Shown: positions 47,225 to 57,627 of the stretch, one piece after another
Position numbering within the stretch: position 1 is the stretch's first letter
How the letters are laid out: each line of letters begins with the position of its first letter
DNA from: Elymus sibiricus
Taxonomy: Eukaryota; Streptophyta; Magnoliopsida; Poales; Poaceae
Assembly: GCA_039707655.1 (NCBI GenBank)
Contig: CM077670.1
Coordinates: forward strand, 145,866,001-145,930,000
Reading direction: 5' to 3'
DNA: 64,000 bases
Made by a program: the position numbers and the translations under genes
Notes under the pieces: model-generated
Seen by the model: the letters and a program-made list of their open reading frames with translations, nothing else
Told to the model about the DNA's origin: nothing
Databases searched by the model: none

Positions 47225-47863
47225 CCAAGCTAGGCCAAAAGCCTAAGCTTCGGGGAGTACGTATCTCTCACCGACATTTGATTCATGTCCGCACATTTCA
47301 TTTCAGTTGTCGGTGTTCATACTTTTTCATTGTATAATCCATGTTAGTTTTATTTTCTTGCTTTCTTCTTGTGTGTTTGAAAAAACCTTGAGAAAATCCA
47401 AAAATATTTCTCATTTCTTTTCGGTTTTTCTTTCTAGCTTAATTAGTAGTAGTATTAAAAGAAAACCCAAAAAGTTTTCTTGTTTCTTCTTTTGCTTGTT
47501 GGGAGTTCTCTCGTGTAAATAGTTTTTCTCGTTTTTCACTTTTCTTCTTTAATTTGCTTTCTTCAGAAAGACTAAAAACTCCAAAAATATTTCAGTGTGT
47601 TTCTCTGAAATCCTTTTCTTTTGTTGAGTCATTGTAAGGAGACGACCACGATGAAAATGTTGGGTGGCTCTCATATGCACTATTGTTGATCTAGCAAAGA
47701 GCACATATTACCTTGTCTTCTCCTTTGAATAAAATGCTTGCAGATTCCAGCTTAGTCCACGGCACACTTGCACTATTTTTATTTTCATATCATTCGGTCG
47801 TGCAAGTGAAAGGCAATAGTGACGATGATTTGATGAAGTGACTGTGGCAAGGAAAAGCGGGTA
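47225..47863 (+). other. G non-coding region left of H
   Basis: T-rich sequence with several CCAAAAATATTTC-type near-repeats and no open frame of note. It ends with GGGTA (47859-47863), the left target duplication of H. Confidence 0.6.
47859..47863. repeat. Left target duplication of H (GGGTA)
   Basis: GGGTA directly before TGTCGTGGG; the partner is at 61469-61473. Confidence 0.92.
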
Positions 47864-48895
47864 TGTCGTGGGAAACGAACACCTATGGGATCAAGGAGAT
47901 CCCTTACGGTTCGGCAAGGGGAGAGGGTTGCACAAAGAGCAGAACTAACGAACAACACGCGGGGGATTTACCCAGGTTCGGGCCGCACGGATGCGTAAAA
48001 CCCTACTCCTGCTTTGATTGTATTATTGTGAATGTTCTTGGCCTTGTTCTGGGAGCTACAGTAGCAGCTATGCATGCAGAATGGGCTTTCGAAGTCCCCC
48101 CCTTGTGCGTCTCGGGCCTCCTTTTATATTAGTCCAAGGGGCTACCACAGTGACGTACAAGATAAGGCATGAGGTGGAAAGTAACTACAGTGTTACCACA
48201 GTATTATCATACCTAACCCTGACGGCTTAGGACAAACTCATTAAATGCACCGTGAGGTGTCCGTCGAGGTGTCCCTTAGCTTCTCGGGCTTGGAAAAGCT
48301 TTACCGGGGATGGGCAAAAGCAGCCATCCCATCAACACCGCTTAAGCATCGCGCGGCCAGTATTACGCCACGTCACCATGAGGACAAGCCCTAAACGACA
48401 AGGCTGGCTGCTGTACTGGAGCGATAGCGCTGTACTGTGCAGAGCCTTGCCGGGGCTGAATCCTTGCCGGGGCCGAATCCTTGCCGGGCCCGGGGCTTGC
48501 CGGGACCGAATCCTTGCCGGGCCCGGGGCTTGCCGGGACCGAATCCTTGCCGGCCCGGGGCTTGCCGGGACCGAATCCTTGCCGGGCCCAGGGCTTGCCG
48601 GGACCGAATCCTTGCCGGGCCCGGGGCTTGCCGGGACCGAATCCTTGCCGGGCCCGGGGCTTGCCGGGACCGGGTCTTGTCTGGCGCGAGGCCTTGCCGG
48701 CAAGGGTCTTGCCGGGCCTCCGCAACCCTTTGGTCTTCTATTTTCTGGTCTGATCGTTGACTTGAATGTCTACTTGTCGTCTTAGTCTCGTGATTACTCC
48801 TAGCTATTCCCCGGCAAGGCTTGCCGCGGAACGGCTACAACTGCCCGTGCACAAGTAAGGGGTACTAAAAAGACCCATACTTTGGTACACCGACA
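47864..48895 (-). repeat. 3' LTR of H
   Basis: 1032 bp, TGTCGTGGG to GTACACCGACA on plus. TATA box inverted at 48121-48130 (CTTTTATATT). It contains the 33-bp array (48474-48672) with a one-base deletion in copy 3. Confidence 0.93.
48474..48672 (-). repeat. 33-bp tandem array x6 in 3' LTR of H
   Basis: Six units containing CCGAATCCTTGCCGGGCCC and GGGGCTTGCCGGGA. Both LTRs carry six copies. One unit here lacks a G. Confidence 0.85.
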
Positions 48896-48908
48896 GAAGC
48901 CCCCGGGC
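48896..48908 (-). other. Polypurine tract of H
   Basis: Plus strand GAAGCCCCCGGGC, i.e. GCCCGGGGGCTTC in element sense, directly inside the 3' LTR. Confidence 0.6.
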
Positions 48909-49110
48909 CTAGGCCATACACGGGTGCCAGGCCTGTTGGGCTAGGCCCAAAACAGTGCACGGGCACGCGTGGCAGGGAATAACTGCTCGTAATCATTATC
49001 TCTTTTACCACGCCCCCCCCCACTACGCGCATTAATCGCGCGACGTGAGAGACGTGGGCGGAAACTCCGCTGTAAAAGCGGGCGGTAAAGAGCCCGCCTC
49101 GCGCCTTCCC

Positions 49111-49120
49111 CATAAAAAGG
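49111..49120 (+). promoter_or_regulatory. TATA box of H antisense gene
   Basis: CATAAAAAGG, 171 bp before the ATG at 49282, in a block conserved with D (28406). It lies inside the element just past the 3' LTR, so the gene appears to have its own promoter reading away from that LTR. Confidence 0.62.
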
Positions 49121-50792
49121 GAATCGCAGAGGGCACTGCTCATTTACCCCCTCCGCCTTTCCAATCTCAATCTCAGAGCCGACGCCATCGTCTTCTTCCT
49201 CACACCCAAAGCAGAGCCTTTCTCCCTCCACCCGCCTCCACCGCGCTCTCGACGTCTTCAGCGCCCACTTCCATAGCCACCATGCCGCCCAAGCTGAGCA
49301 AGGGCAAGGCGGCGGAAGCGGCCGCCGCGGCGGAGAGCAAGCTGGTGAAGATGCGGAAGGAACGCGCCGTCTTCCCCTCGACGCTTGATGCGGAGACCTT
49401 GAAGAAAAGGTACCAGTTCGCATGGGCGACTGAGACCACGGCGCATCCAGCCACCAAAGTGAGTGTAGCTTCTCGCAAGGCAAAGCCAGGAGACTATCCC
49501 TTCTTTGTCGATTACTTCTGGTGCGGCCTCTGTCCCCCATACTCGGATTTCTTCGTAGATATCATGCTCACCTACGGCTTCCAGCTGTTAGATTTCACGC
49601 CGAATGCCGTGACTTGTATGTCCGTCTTCGCGCACCTTTGCGAGAATTTTGTTGGGGTCATCCCGAGCACTGCACTTTTCCGGCACTACTTCTACCCCCG
49701 CATCCAAAGGGGCGACGCCCTCTCTGGCAGCATCGCTTGGATCCCGAGGACGGCAACCAAGGAGACATACCCAGAGGGGCTCTACCACGATAGATGGGAT
49801 GAGTGGCGCGGCAAGTGGTGCTGGGTCCGGGAAAAGGAGCCCCAACCGTTCTGCGAGGTGCGGAAGCAGAAGGTGGCCCGCGGCAAGGATTGGGGCGCCG
49901 CGGACCCTGACGACAGCAAACTCACCATCGCCACCACCAGGATACTGCGCCTCAAGGCTGCCGGGCTGAAGGTGGAGATGATTGCTTCAGATTTCCTTCG
50001 CCAGCGCATCGCCCCACTGCAGAACAAGGGGCGCCCTGCCTGGGAGTACATGAACGCTGCCGACGTCATGAGGGTGCGGCCTGGGCTGGATAATGATCTG
50101 ACAGCCATGGGGCACGCAGCCCTCTGCCAACAGCTCTTCAATTCTGGATCAGTGGGAGACTTGCCAGCGGGCGTCATCCCACTATGCAACAACTCATCAC
50201 TGACCTCCATCATCGCCATGATGCCGGCGTTTAATGCCCATAGCATCGACGAGAGGTGGATCGAGCCGTCCGCGGAGCAGGCGCTGGCGTTCTTTGATAG
50301 CTTGACGGAGAAGGCCATCCGCGCGGAGAACCTTGTCCGCGCCACCACGGAGGAGGAGCTCGCCTACATCGCCAACAGGGCGGAAGAGGCAAACCTTGCC
50401 GAAGAAGCCGGCATCGCTGAGTCCAGCGAAGGCGAGGACTTGCTGCTGGAAGATCTTGCCGGGCGAGACGAGGCTGCCGGGGAGCCAAGCGGAGCCGCTG
50501 CCGGGAGCTCTTCTGCCAGAGGGGCCGCCGAAGAGGAAGAAGAAGAGGAGGAAGAGCACCCAGCTCTTCAACACAAAAAGAGGCGTGTCCTCCGGAAGAA
50601 CGCCACTGGCGCTCCAGCCCGCCAACCTCCCTCAAGCAGCGAGGCTTCCGGGAAAGGGGCGGCTGGCGAGGCCGCGCCGCAACCTGCCGCTGCCAAGCGG
50701 CCCAGGGCCAATCCTCCTCCTCCTCCATCAGGAACTGCGGCGAGGGTCGGCTTCGACCTCTCCGCCATCAGCTCTGAGGAAGAAGAAGACGA

Positions 50793-50869
50793 GTAAGAGT
50801 CCCGCCACAACCTTGATTCTCGTCCTTCTAGTTTTGCTTGATTAACTTGCTCTGTTTTTGCCTCCTCAG
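50793..50869 (+). other. Intron 1 of H antisense gene
   Basis: 77 bp, donor GTAAGAG, acceptor TTTTTGCCTCCTCAG. The apparent stop TAA at 50794-50796 is part of the donor. D has an intron at the same place (30167-30250). Confidence 0.75.
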
Positions 50870-51042
50870 GGATACGGAGACTCTGGCACAGAGGGTGGCG
50901 AAGAGGGCCAAGACCTCAACAAGCGTCGAGCCGCCGGCAAGCACCTCGGGCGCGCCGGAAACGGTTCTCGTCAGCTCGGAGTCAAGCCCAGAACGCAACC
51001 CTCGATGCAGTCCTCGACGCAGCCCCCGGCGCAGCCCCCAGC

Positions 51043-51117
51043 GTGAGTCTTCTACTCACTACCCACTGGCGCGTGCTGGGGTGTGCGTCTTCTCTGCTGA
51101 CATCTCCGGGCGTGCAG
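51043..51117 (+). other. Intron 2 of H antisense gene
   Basis: 75 bp, donor GTGAGTC, acceptor GGGCGTGCAG. The D equivalent is 30388-30456 with donor GTGAGAC and acceptor GACACAG. Phase 1 in both. Confidence 0.7.
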
Positions 51118-51273
51118 GAGCGGAGCAACAGTGAGAAGCGACAGCAGGAGCTGCCTCTGCCATGCCACCTCCGTCAACCACACCGCCCAGGGGTGAGTCT
51201 TCGGGCAAGCTCTACCGCGACGATGAGGAGGGGCCGGCAAGCGCAAGCTTCGGCAACCCCTTCCTTGACGCAG

Positions 51274-51392
51274 GTAAAGCTACCTGCCCCAAAGAATTCT
51301 TGTCGCTTTGGTTTTTCTTCTTTTTGTCTTCTTGGACTTCCTTCCCAGCTTCATCTTAATCAAGTTCTTGGCTTTCAATCTTCTTCTGACAG
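51274..51392 (+). other. Intron 3 of H antisense gene
   Basis: 119 bp, donor GTAAAGC, acceptor TTCTTCTGACAG with a long T-rich tract. The D equivalent is 30674-30759 with donor GTAAGTC and acceptor CCTTTTAG. The D phase is off by one, probably from a later indel. Confidence 0.68.
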
Positions 51393-53055
51393 AGCTCATG
51401 GATACTGACGCTCTGAAGCCGGCAAGGTTGCTGCCGAAGAGGCCGCCACTGAAGCCGGCAAGGTTGCTGCCGAATAGGCCGCCAAGCATGCCGCCGCCGA
51501 GGCTGCTGCCGCTGAGGCCGCCAAGGCCGCTGCCGCCGAGGCCGCCAAGGCCGCTGCCGCTGAGGCCGCCAAGGCCGCCGAGGGGGCCGGCGAGGAGACC
51601 CGCGGCAATACTGACGGCGCTTCCGCCGCAGGAGCGCCAGGCGCTTCTACTGCCGCGGGGCCCTCGACTGCCGAAGACCAATCCTCGTCGTTCCAGGCCC
51701 CTCCCTCAAGCCAATATATCAGGGCCGGCAAGAACGTTGTCAGCATGCCGGGGTCGGCAAACATTGAAGAGCTGGTTGAAGGGGAACAACTTGACGGGGA
51801 AATCACCGTCGCTGCCGTCAGTGAGCCGAAGGAGGAGCAACTACTTCAAGCCATGAATGACAATTATCAGAAGCTCCAGATGCTCTATCGCGCCCGGAAG
51901 GAGAAATTGGACTCCCGGGCAGCGCTCGTCGAGGCCGCGGAAGGAGACTTCCAACAACGCGTCACGGAGACACAGGCTTGGTATGGCGAGGCCCTCCAAG
52001 AGCTGAATATTTATCGGGAGCAGCTGGCGGAAGAGCGGAATGTCCTCCTGCTGAAGCAATCAGACATCGAGAAAGCGCAGGAGGAGGCCGCCCAGCAAGC
52101 CGCCGCGGCAGAAGCCCTCTTGACGCAGCGCCGCATCAGCCTTGACGCCCAAGAAGAGGACCTTGCCGCCCGCGAGGCGGCGCTTGCCGCCAAGCTTCGC
52201 AACAATGATGAAGAGCTCGAAAGTCTTGTCGCGCGGCGGGTCCAGGAGCTTGAGCAGAAACACTTGAAGACGCTCAGAGCTCTAACTGAAGACCACGCCG
52301 GCAAGCTCAAAGAGGCCCTCGACGCTGCCGGAGCTGCGGAGACCGCCAAGAACTTGCTGGAGGAGAAGACGAAGCAGCTGGAGGTCGCTCTCGAGGACCA
52401 CGGCAAGAAGGTCTCAACACTCGAGGCCGAGAGAGACAAGGCTCTCCACAGCCTGATGGAGACGCAGGCCGCCGCATCCGAGAGGATCCAACAGCTCTCC
52501 TCCGCCAAGGACTCCATTGAAGATCTGAAGCTAACGCTATCCACGCTGGAGGAATCTCTTGAGGCCGCCCGAGTTCGCGAGAGGACTCTTATCAAAGACC
52601 TCCATGACGAACAGGAGCTGCTCCAGAACGCCGCCACCACCCACAACGAGTACACTTCAAGCGTGAAGCTCTGGACTGCCAGGCTGGCGGACGTCGCCGA
52701 GAAGCTTGGCGCGGAGCTGGAGACCATGGACTTGCCGGGCTTCGAATAGTCAGTCGACGACAACATATCCTCAAGCGCCAGGTTAACCATGTTCTTCGAC
52801 AAGCTCGTCGACGCCCTCAAGCTACTCCAGGCGAATCAGACAAGCAAACTTGCCGACGAATCCCGGAAGCTCTGCCAGCTCGTCCTACGCAAGGTGTTGA
52901 TGAAGGTGGCGTACAGGAACCCTGGCGTCGACTTCTCCAAAGCCTTGAAGAGCTTGCCGAAGGACGCGGACGTCAAGGCTCTCGAGGAGCTTGTCGCGCC
53001 CATCGTCGATCGGGTGAGCCAGGTGAAGAGGGTCGAGGGCGATCGTCGGGATTAA

Positions 53056-53946
53056 CTGTAGCCTCCTATCTCTTCCTCATCTTGCCGCCAGCATTCCATG
53101 TAAAAGACAATTCGTCTTATGTCAGAAATGCGGCAAGCACTAGATGTAATATAACTTACTCTCTTTGAATTATGGCATGCTATTCCCTTTGTTCAATTTC
53201 TCTCTGTATGGCGTGTACCCTACGCTTTGCTGGGAACTTGCTAGAGCATAACCCTGTCGCGAGCGCTGGATTCGGGTCATCAGCAGCTTGCGGGTAGTGC
53301 TGCTCACGGCAAGAAATCTTGACGCTTTCAGCGCGGCCACCTAGACTGTTGAGCGGACTCGAAATAGAGTAGGGGCGCGGCCGATCACGACAAGATTCCA
53401 TCGCGTGCAGGTTTTCCATACAAAGCCGAAATCGTTCAAGGGAATACAGCCTTACAAAAATCAAAATCTGCTTAAGGGGTTTAGCAACTTAGCTCTGCTT
53501 TTTGTCGCTATTCCTTTTCTTTCGGCAAGGCGCCAACCTTGAACGTCGTCTGGCCTCCATACCACCATTCTCCTACCCCCCCGGCAAACTTGCGATCGAG
53601 GGAATCTTCTATCTCTTGAGAAAAAGAAAGAAGAGAAAATAAAGGTATGGAACCCTGACGGTTCGTTAGCTCTTACCTTGATCAAGTACGATACATATCT
53701 CAGATAATACATGCATACAGAATGACATGAAATCAACAAGAGATGTAAAGCACACAGATCTCATTAAAATATGCACAGGGATATGCCTGCTCTGTACAAA
53801 GGATTACATGCCAGCGGCAACACTTGTACAGAATGGCGTTGCCGGGATCTTGCCGGAGCGTTACGCTGCCGCGAGCGCTGGATTCGGGTCGTCAGCAGCC
53901 TGCTGGCCGTATCGCTATCACAGCAAGAAACCCGAACAACGGCGCC
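53056..53946. other. Spacer between convergent H genes
   Basis: 891 bp between the stop of the antisense gene and the end of integrase. It starts with a 3' block conserved with D (TGTAAAAGACAATTCGTC, then AGATGTAATATAAC near 53142, a weak poly(A) signal). A second conserved block lies at 53345-53440. No open frame with a recognisable domain. Confidence 0.6.
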
Positions 53947-55698
53947 TTACGGGTAGAACTTGCAAAGGTGCTCGATGTTCCAGGAGTTGCTTACTGGCAA
54001 GCCCTCTTCGGTCTCCAGGCGGACAGCGCCAGGCCTGGTGACACGCACTACCCGGTAAGGGCCTTCCCACTTCGGCGTCAACTTGTTCGAATTCTTGGCC
54101 GACTGAACGCGCCGAAGAACAAGGTCGCCTTCCTCAAGACTCCGGGCGTGAACCTTGCGGCTATGGTAGCGGCGCAAAGCTTGCTGGTAGCGAGCGGCTC
54201 GCACAGCAGCCCGAAGACGGTCCTCCTCAAGGAGCAGCTCGTCATCTTGCCGCAGCTGCTCTTGCTCAAGCTCATCATAAGCGAGCACTCGAGGTGACCC
54301 GTATATGAGTTCCGTGGGGAGAACTGCCTCCGCTCCGTAGATCAGAGCGAAGGGCGTCTGGCCGGTGGCTCGATTTGGCGTCGTCCTGATCGACCAAAGA
54401 ACCGCCGACAGCTCATCAATCCAGCGTCTTCCATGCTTGTGCAGCTTGTCGAAAGTTCTGGTCCGGAGACCACGCAGTACCTCAGCGTTTGCCCTCTCCG
54501 CTTGGCCATTGCTTCTCGGGTGAGCAACAGAGGCAAAACAAATCTTGCCGCCAAGGTCTTGGACGTACTGCATGAAGGTGCGGCTTGTGAACTGTGTACC
54601 GTTGTCAGTGATGATCCTGTTCGGGACACCAAAACGGTACACAATCCCCTTGAAGAACTTGACTGCTGACTGTGCTGTCACCCTCCTCACTGCTTCCACT
54701 TCTGGCCACTTCGTGAACTTGTCGATAGCAACGTACAAGTACTCGAAGCCCCCGGCAGCGCGGGGGAAGGGGCCCAGTATGTCGAGCCCCCAGACCGAGA
54801 AGGGCCAGGAGAGAGGTATCGTTTGGAGAGCTTGAGCTGGCTGATGAAGTTGCTTCGAATGAAACTGGCACGCTTCACACTTGGTTACTAGTGCCGTTGC
54901 ATCCTGGAGGGCAGTAGGCCAGAAGAATCCTTGCCGGAATGCCTTGCCGACAAGGGCTCTTGAACCTATGTGGGATCCACATACGCCCCCATGAATCTCT
55001 GCCAACAGCTCTAGTCCGTCCTCCCGAGGGATGCACTTCAATTTCACACCGTTGGGTCTCTTTCTGTACAGGAAGTCGTCGATGAACTGGTACATTCTTG
55101 ACTGACGGGCTACTTTCTCAGCTTCTTCCTGCTCCTCAGGGAGTTCTCCTGTCTGAAGGAAATGGACTATTTGCTGTGCCCATGCCGGAGCCTGTGGCTC
55201 GACGACAAGGACTAAAGGCAACTCTTCAGCTGCGAGAGCATTTGCTTCTACGGCAAGAACCTGAGGCTCTTGGCGGAGCAGCTGCTTACCGGCAACTGGT
55301 ATTTCTTCGGCAGCCAGGGCGCTTGCTTCGGCGGCAAGAACTAGAGGTTCTGCGCGAAGCCGCTGCTCACCGGCAACCGTGTCGTTCCCGGCAAGATCCT
55401 TGCCGGGGGCTTCGGGAAGCCTTGCCGGGAAGTGCTCGCCGGTACTTAACTTTCTTCTCTTATCAGGCCTTGTCGATGGCGACACGGATGGTTGAGTCAA
55501 GTGGAGCACAAATGTCCCTGGTTCCACAGGTAGCTTGAGTGCGGCACGCATCGACAGGTCGTCGGCAATGCTGTTCTCTGATCGAGGAACATGCTCTGTC
55601 TGAAGACCGTCAAAGCGCTCCTCCAGCTTCCTCACTTCATCGACGTATGCTTCCATCAGCGGGCTCTGATAATCTTTGTTGACCTGCCTCATGACGAG
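53947..55698 (-). CDS. H integrase region (end of RNase H to stop)
   Basis: On the minus strand, in the polyprotein frame after the TAG at 55699. It opens with the tail of RNase H (HVPRSENSIADDLSMRAA), a Glu/Ala/Leu-rich linker with repeated LAAEE/LAVEA units (about 55220-55400), then the integrase zinc-binding region (HGGVCGSHIGS, KCEACQFHSK), the catalytic core and the C-terminal KLTPKWEGPYRVVRV, ending LCKFYP. The catalytic triad is intact: Asp at 54781-54783 (WGLDILGP), Asp at 54604-54606 (TDNGTQF) and Glu at 54496-54498 (NGQAERANAEV). Only the upstream TAG codons would stop it being made from full-length RNA. Confidence 0.9.
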   Translation of the reverse strand, partial: LVMRQVNKDYQSPLMEAYVDEVRKLEERFDGLQTEHVPRSENSIADDLSMRAALKLPVEPGTFVLHLTQPSVSPSTRPDKRRKLSTGEHFPARLPEAPGKDLAGNDTVAGEQRLRAEPLVLAAEASALAAEEIPVAGKQLLRQEPQVLAVEANALAAEELPLVLVVEPQAPAWAQQIVHFLQTGELPEEQEEAEKVARQSRMYQFIDDFLYRKRPNGVKLKCIPREDGLELLAEIHGGVCGSHIGSRALVGKAFRQGFFWPTALQDATALVTKCEACQFHSKQLHQPAQALQTIPLSWPFSVWGLDILGPFPRAAGGFEYLYVAIDKFTKWPEVEAVRRVTAQSAVKFFKGIVYRFGVPNRIITDNGTQFTSRTFMQYVQDLGGKICFASVAHPRSNGQAERANAEVLRGLRTRTFDKLHKHGRRWIDELSAVLWSIRTTPNRATGQTPFALIYGAEAVLPTELIYGSPRVLAYDELEQEQLRQDDELLLEEDRLRAAVRAARYQQALRRYHSRKVHARSLEEGDLVLRRVQSAKNSNKLTPKWEGPYRVVRVTRPGAVRLETEEGLPVSNSWNIEHLCKFYP

Positions 55699-57627
55699 CT
55701 AGGAGTCACCCCTGATGATGAGCTTCCTGATCCCAAGGTCTGCCGCGATCCTGAGACCGGCAAGCAGTCCTTCATAGTCTGCCGTGTTGTTGGTCGATCT
55801 CTCCCGGGGAAAATGCATCTGGATGACGTACTTGAGGTGCTCTCCAGTGGGTGCGACAAGCAGCACGCCGGCACCGGCGCCTTGCAGCGAAAAGGCTCCA
55901 TCAAAGTACATGATCCATTCGCGATCTGTTTGCTTGCCGGGAATCGCTGATTCTTGAACTTCGTCGTCTGGCGTTGGGGTCCATTCTGCAATGAATTCTG
56001 CCAAGGCCCTGCTCTGGATAGTTGAAGAACTTTCAAACTTGAGACCAAAGCATGACAGCTCCAACGCCCACTCCACGATCCTGCCGGTTGCTTCTGGGTT
56101 CCGGAGAATCCGTTGTAGCGGAAAGCGAGTGACGACGGTGATCTCATGTGCTTGGAAGTAATGGCGCAGCTTCCTCGAGGCCATGAGAAGGCCGAAGAGC
56201 AACTTCTGCATACCAAAATACCTCGACCTAGCCCCCTGCAACAGGGAGCTGACGAAATAGACTGGGTGCTGCACCATCTTCTTCTTCTGCACTGCCTGAC
56301 TTGACTGCGCGGGTCTTTCCTTGTCGGCAACAGACTTTGCCGGGGCTGGCCCCGGCAAGTCGCTTGGCGGGCCTGCCGTTGCCGCTGCATCTTCCTCTGC
56401 TTTTCTCTCTGCCACCAGCGCAGCACTAACCACTTGATTCATTGCCGCCAGATATAGCAGCAACGGCTCTTGTGGTCTAGGCGCGACTAGTACTGGCGAA
56501 GAGGAGAGGTACTTCTTCAAATCCTGCAGCGCTGCCTCCACTTCTGGAGTCCATTTCATTGGACCTGCCTTCTTTAAAATTTTAAAAAATGGCAGGGCGT
56601 GCTCAGCAGACTTTGAGATGCACCTACTCAAAGCAGCGACGCAGCCGGCAAGGCGGCGCACATCCTTAACTCGTCTTGGCGCTTCTATCTGCTCAATTGC
56701 CTTGATCTTGTCGGGATTGGCTTCAATTCCACGCTGAGATACAAAGAACCCGAGAAGCTTGCCGGATGGGACGCCAAACACGCACTTCTCGGGATTGAGC
56801 TTCAGGTTGATCCTGTGCAGATTTGCAAATGTCTCCTCCAGATCTTGAATGAGCGTTGCCTTGTCCTTGGTTTTGACCACTATGTCATCCATGTAAGCCT
56901 CCATATTTCTATGCAGCTGGGCCCCGAAACCAATCTGGACAGCTCTAGCGAAGGTCGAACCAGCACTTTTCAACCCGAAAGGCATGCGCAAGAAGCAATA
57001 TGTGCCACACGGGGTGATAAATGCGGTCTTCTCTTCGTCTTCTTTCGCCATGAAGATCTGGTGATAGCCTAAGTATGCGTCAAGAAATGACAGCAAATCG
57101 CAGCCGGCAGTGGAATCCACAATCTGGTTGATGCCCGGCAAGGGAAAGGGATCTTTTGGACAGGCTTTATTGATATCTGTAAAGTCAATACATAGCCTCC
57201 ACTTACCATTCGCCTTGCGCACAACAACTGGGTTGGCCAACCATGTAGGATGGAGGACTCCTCTAACCAGGCCTGCCGCCTCAAGTTTCCTAATCTCTTC
57301 CGCAATAAACTCTTGCCGCTCCAAGGCTTGCTTCCGCACCTTCTGCTTGACGGGCCGCGCGTGGGGACAGACAGCTAGGTGGTGCTCGATTACCTCCCTG
57401 GGAACAGTGGGGATGTCAGTTGGTTGCCATGCAAACACATCGACATTCGCCCGCAGGAAGGCAACGAGCGCGCCTTCCTATTTGTCATCAAGGGTGGAGC
57501 TTATGGTGAAGGTTCCCCCCGTCCCGTCCTCCTTGGCGGGCACCTTCTTGGTCTCAGGCGGAGCAGCCTTGGATTTCTTGATCTGGCCGGCAGAGCTCTC
57601 TGGGGCACCCTCGACGGCAGCGCAGCA
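55699..57627 (-). pseudogene. H reverse transcriptase and RNase H, three-stop frame
   Basis: Continues the gag-protease frame after the TAG at 57628-57630. A second TAG is at 57478-57480, just before the RT entry (VFAWQPTDIP). RT motifs: HPTWLANPVVV, CIDFTDINKACP, FLDAYLGYHQIF, MPFGLKSAGSTF and the active site YMDD (56884-56895), then a degenerate Ty3-type RNase H (LLLYLAAMNQVVSAALV). After a Pro/Ala/Lys linker comes a second RNase H with YFDGAFSLQGAGAGVLL, NNTADYEGLLAGL and IIRGDS. Tat elements are known to have gained such an extra archaeal-type RNase H. A third TAG (55699-55701) replaces the residue after GDS, normally Gln. Confidence 0.88.

Larger units (their letters stand above)
49282..53055 (+). 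pseudogene. H antisense gene: PF04195-like N-domain, coiled coil, four exons
   Basis: The ATG at 49282 has a strong context (CCACCATGCC). Exon 1 (49282-50792) encodes a basic start, a PF04195-like domain (GDYPFFVDYFWCGLCPPYSD, TPNAVTCMSVFAHLCENF, STALFRHYF, about residues 65-140), a Trp-rich block (WDEWRGKWCWV) and a Glu/Pro-rich tail. Exon 2 is 50870-51042 (Ser/Arg-rich), exon 3 is 51118-51273 and exon 4 is 51393-53055. Exon 4 holds an Ala-rich repeat, a ~300-residue coiled coil (51840-52740) and a C-terminal block with YRNPGVDFSKALKSLPK. Joining on the GT-AG borders keeps frame from exon 1 to 4. Lesions: TGA in exon 3 near 51132, a frameshift near 51408, TAG at 51475-51477 and TAG at 52747-52749. 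The role is unknown. Confidence 0.8.

Noticed and set aside
47307..47522. Short hydrophobic frame in G that could suggest a membrane segment.
   Set aside because: T-rich non-coding DNA gives Phe/Leu/Ser by composition alone. It follows the stop of the accessory gene and is in no conserved context.
48252..48785. Long repetitive open frames in both strands of the H LTRs (also 60935-61358).
   Set aside because: A 33-bp repeat has a length divisible by three, so every frame without a stop stays open. The translations are simple 11-residue repeats.
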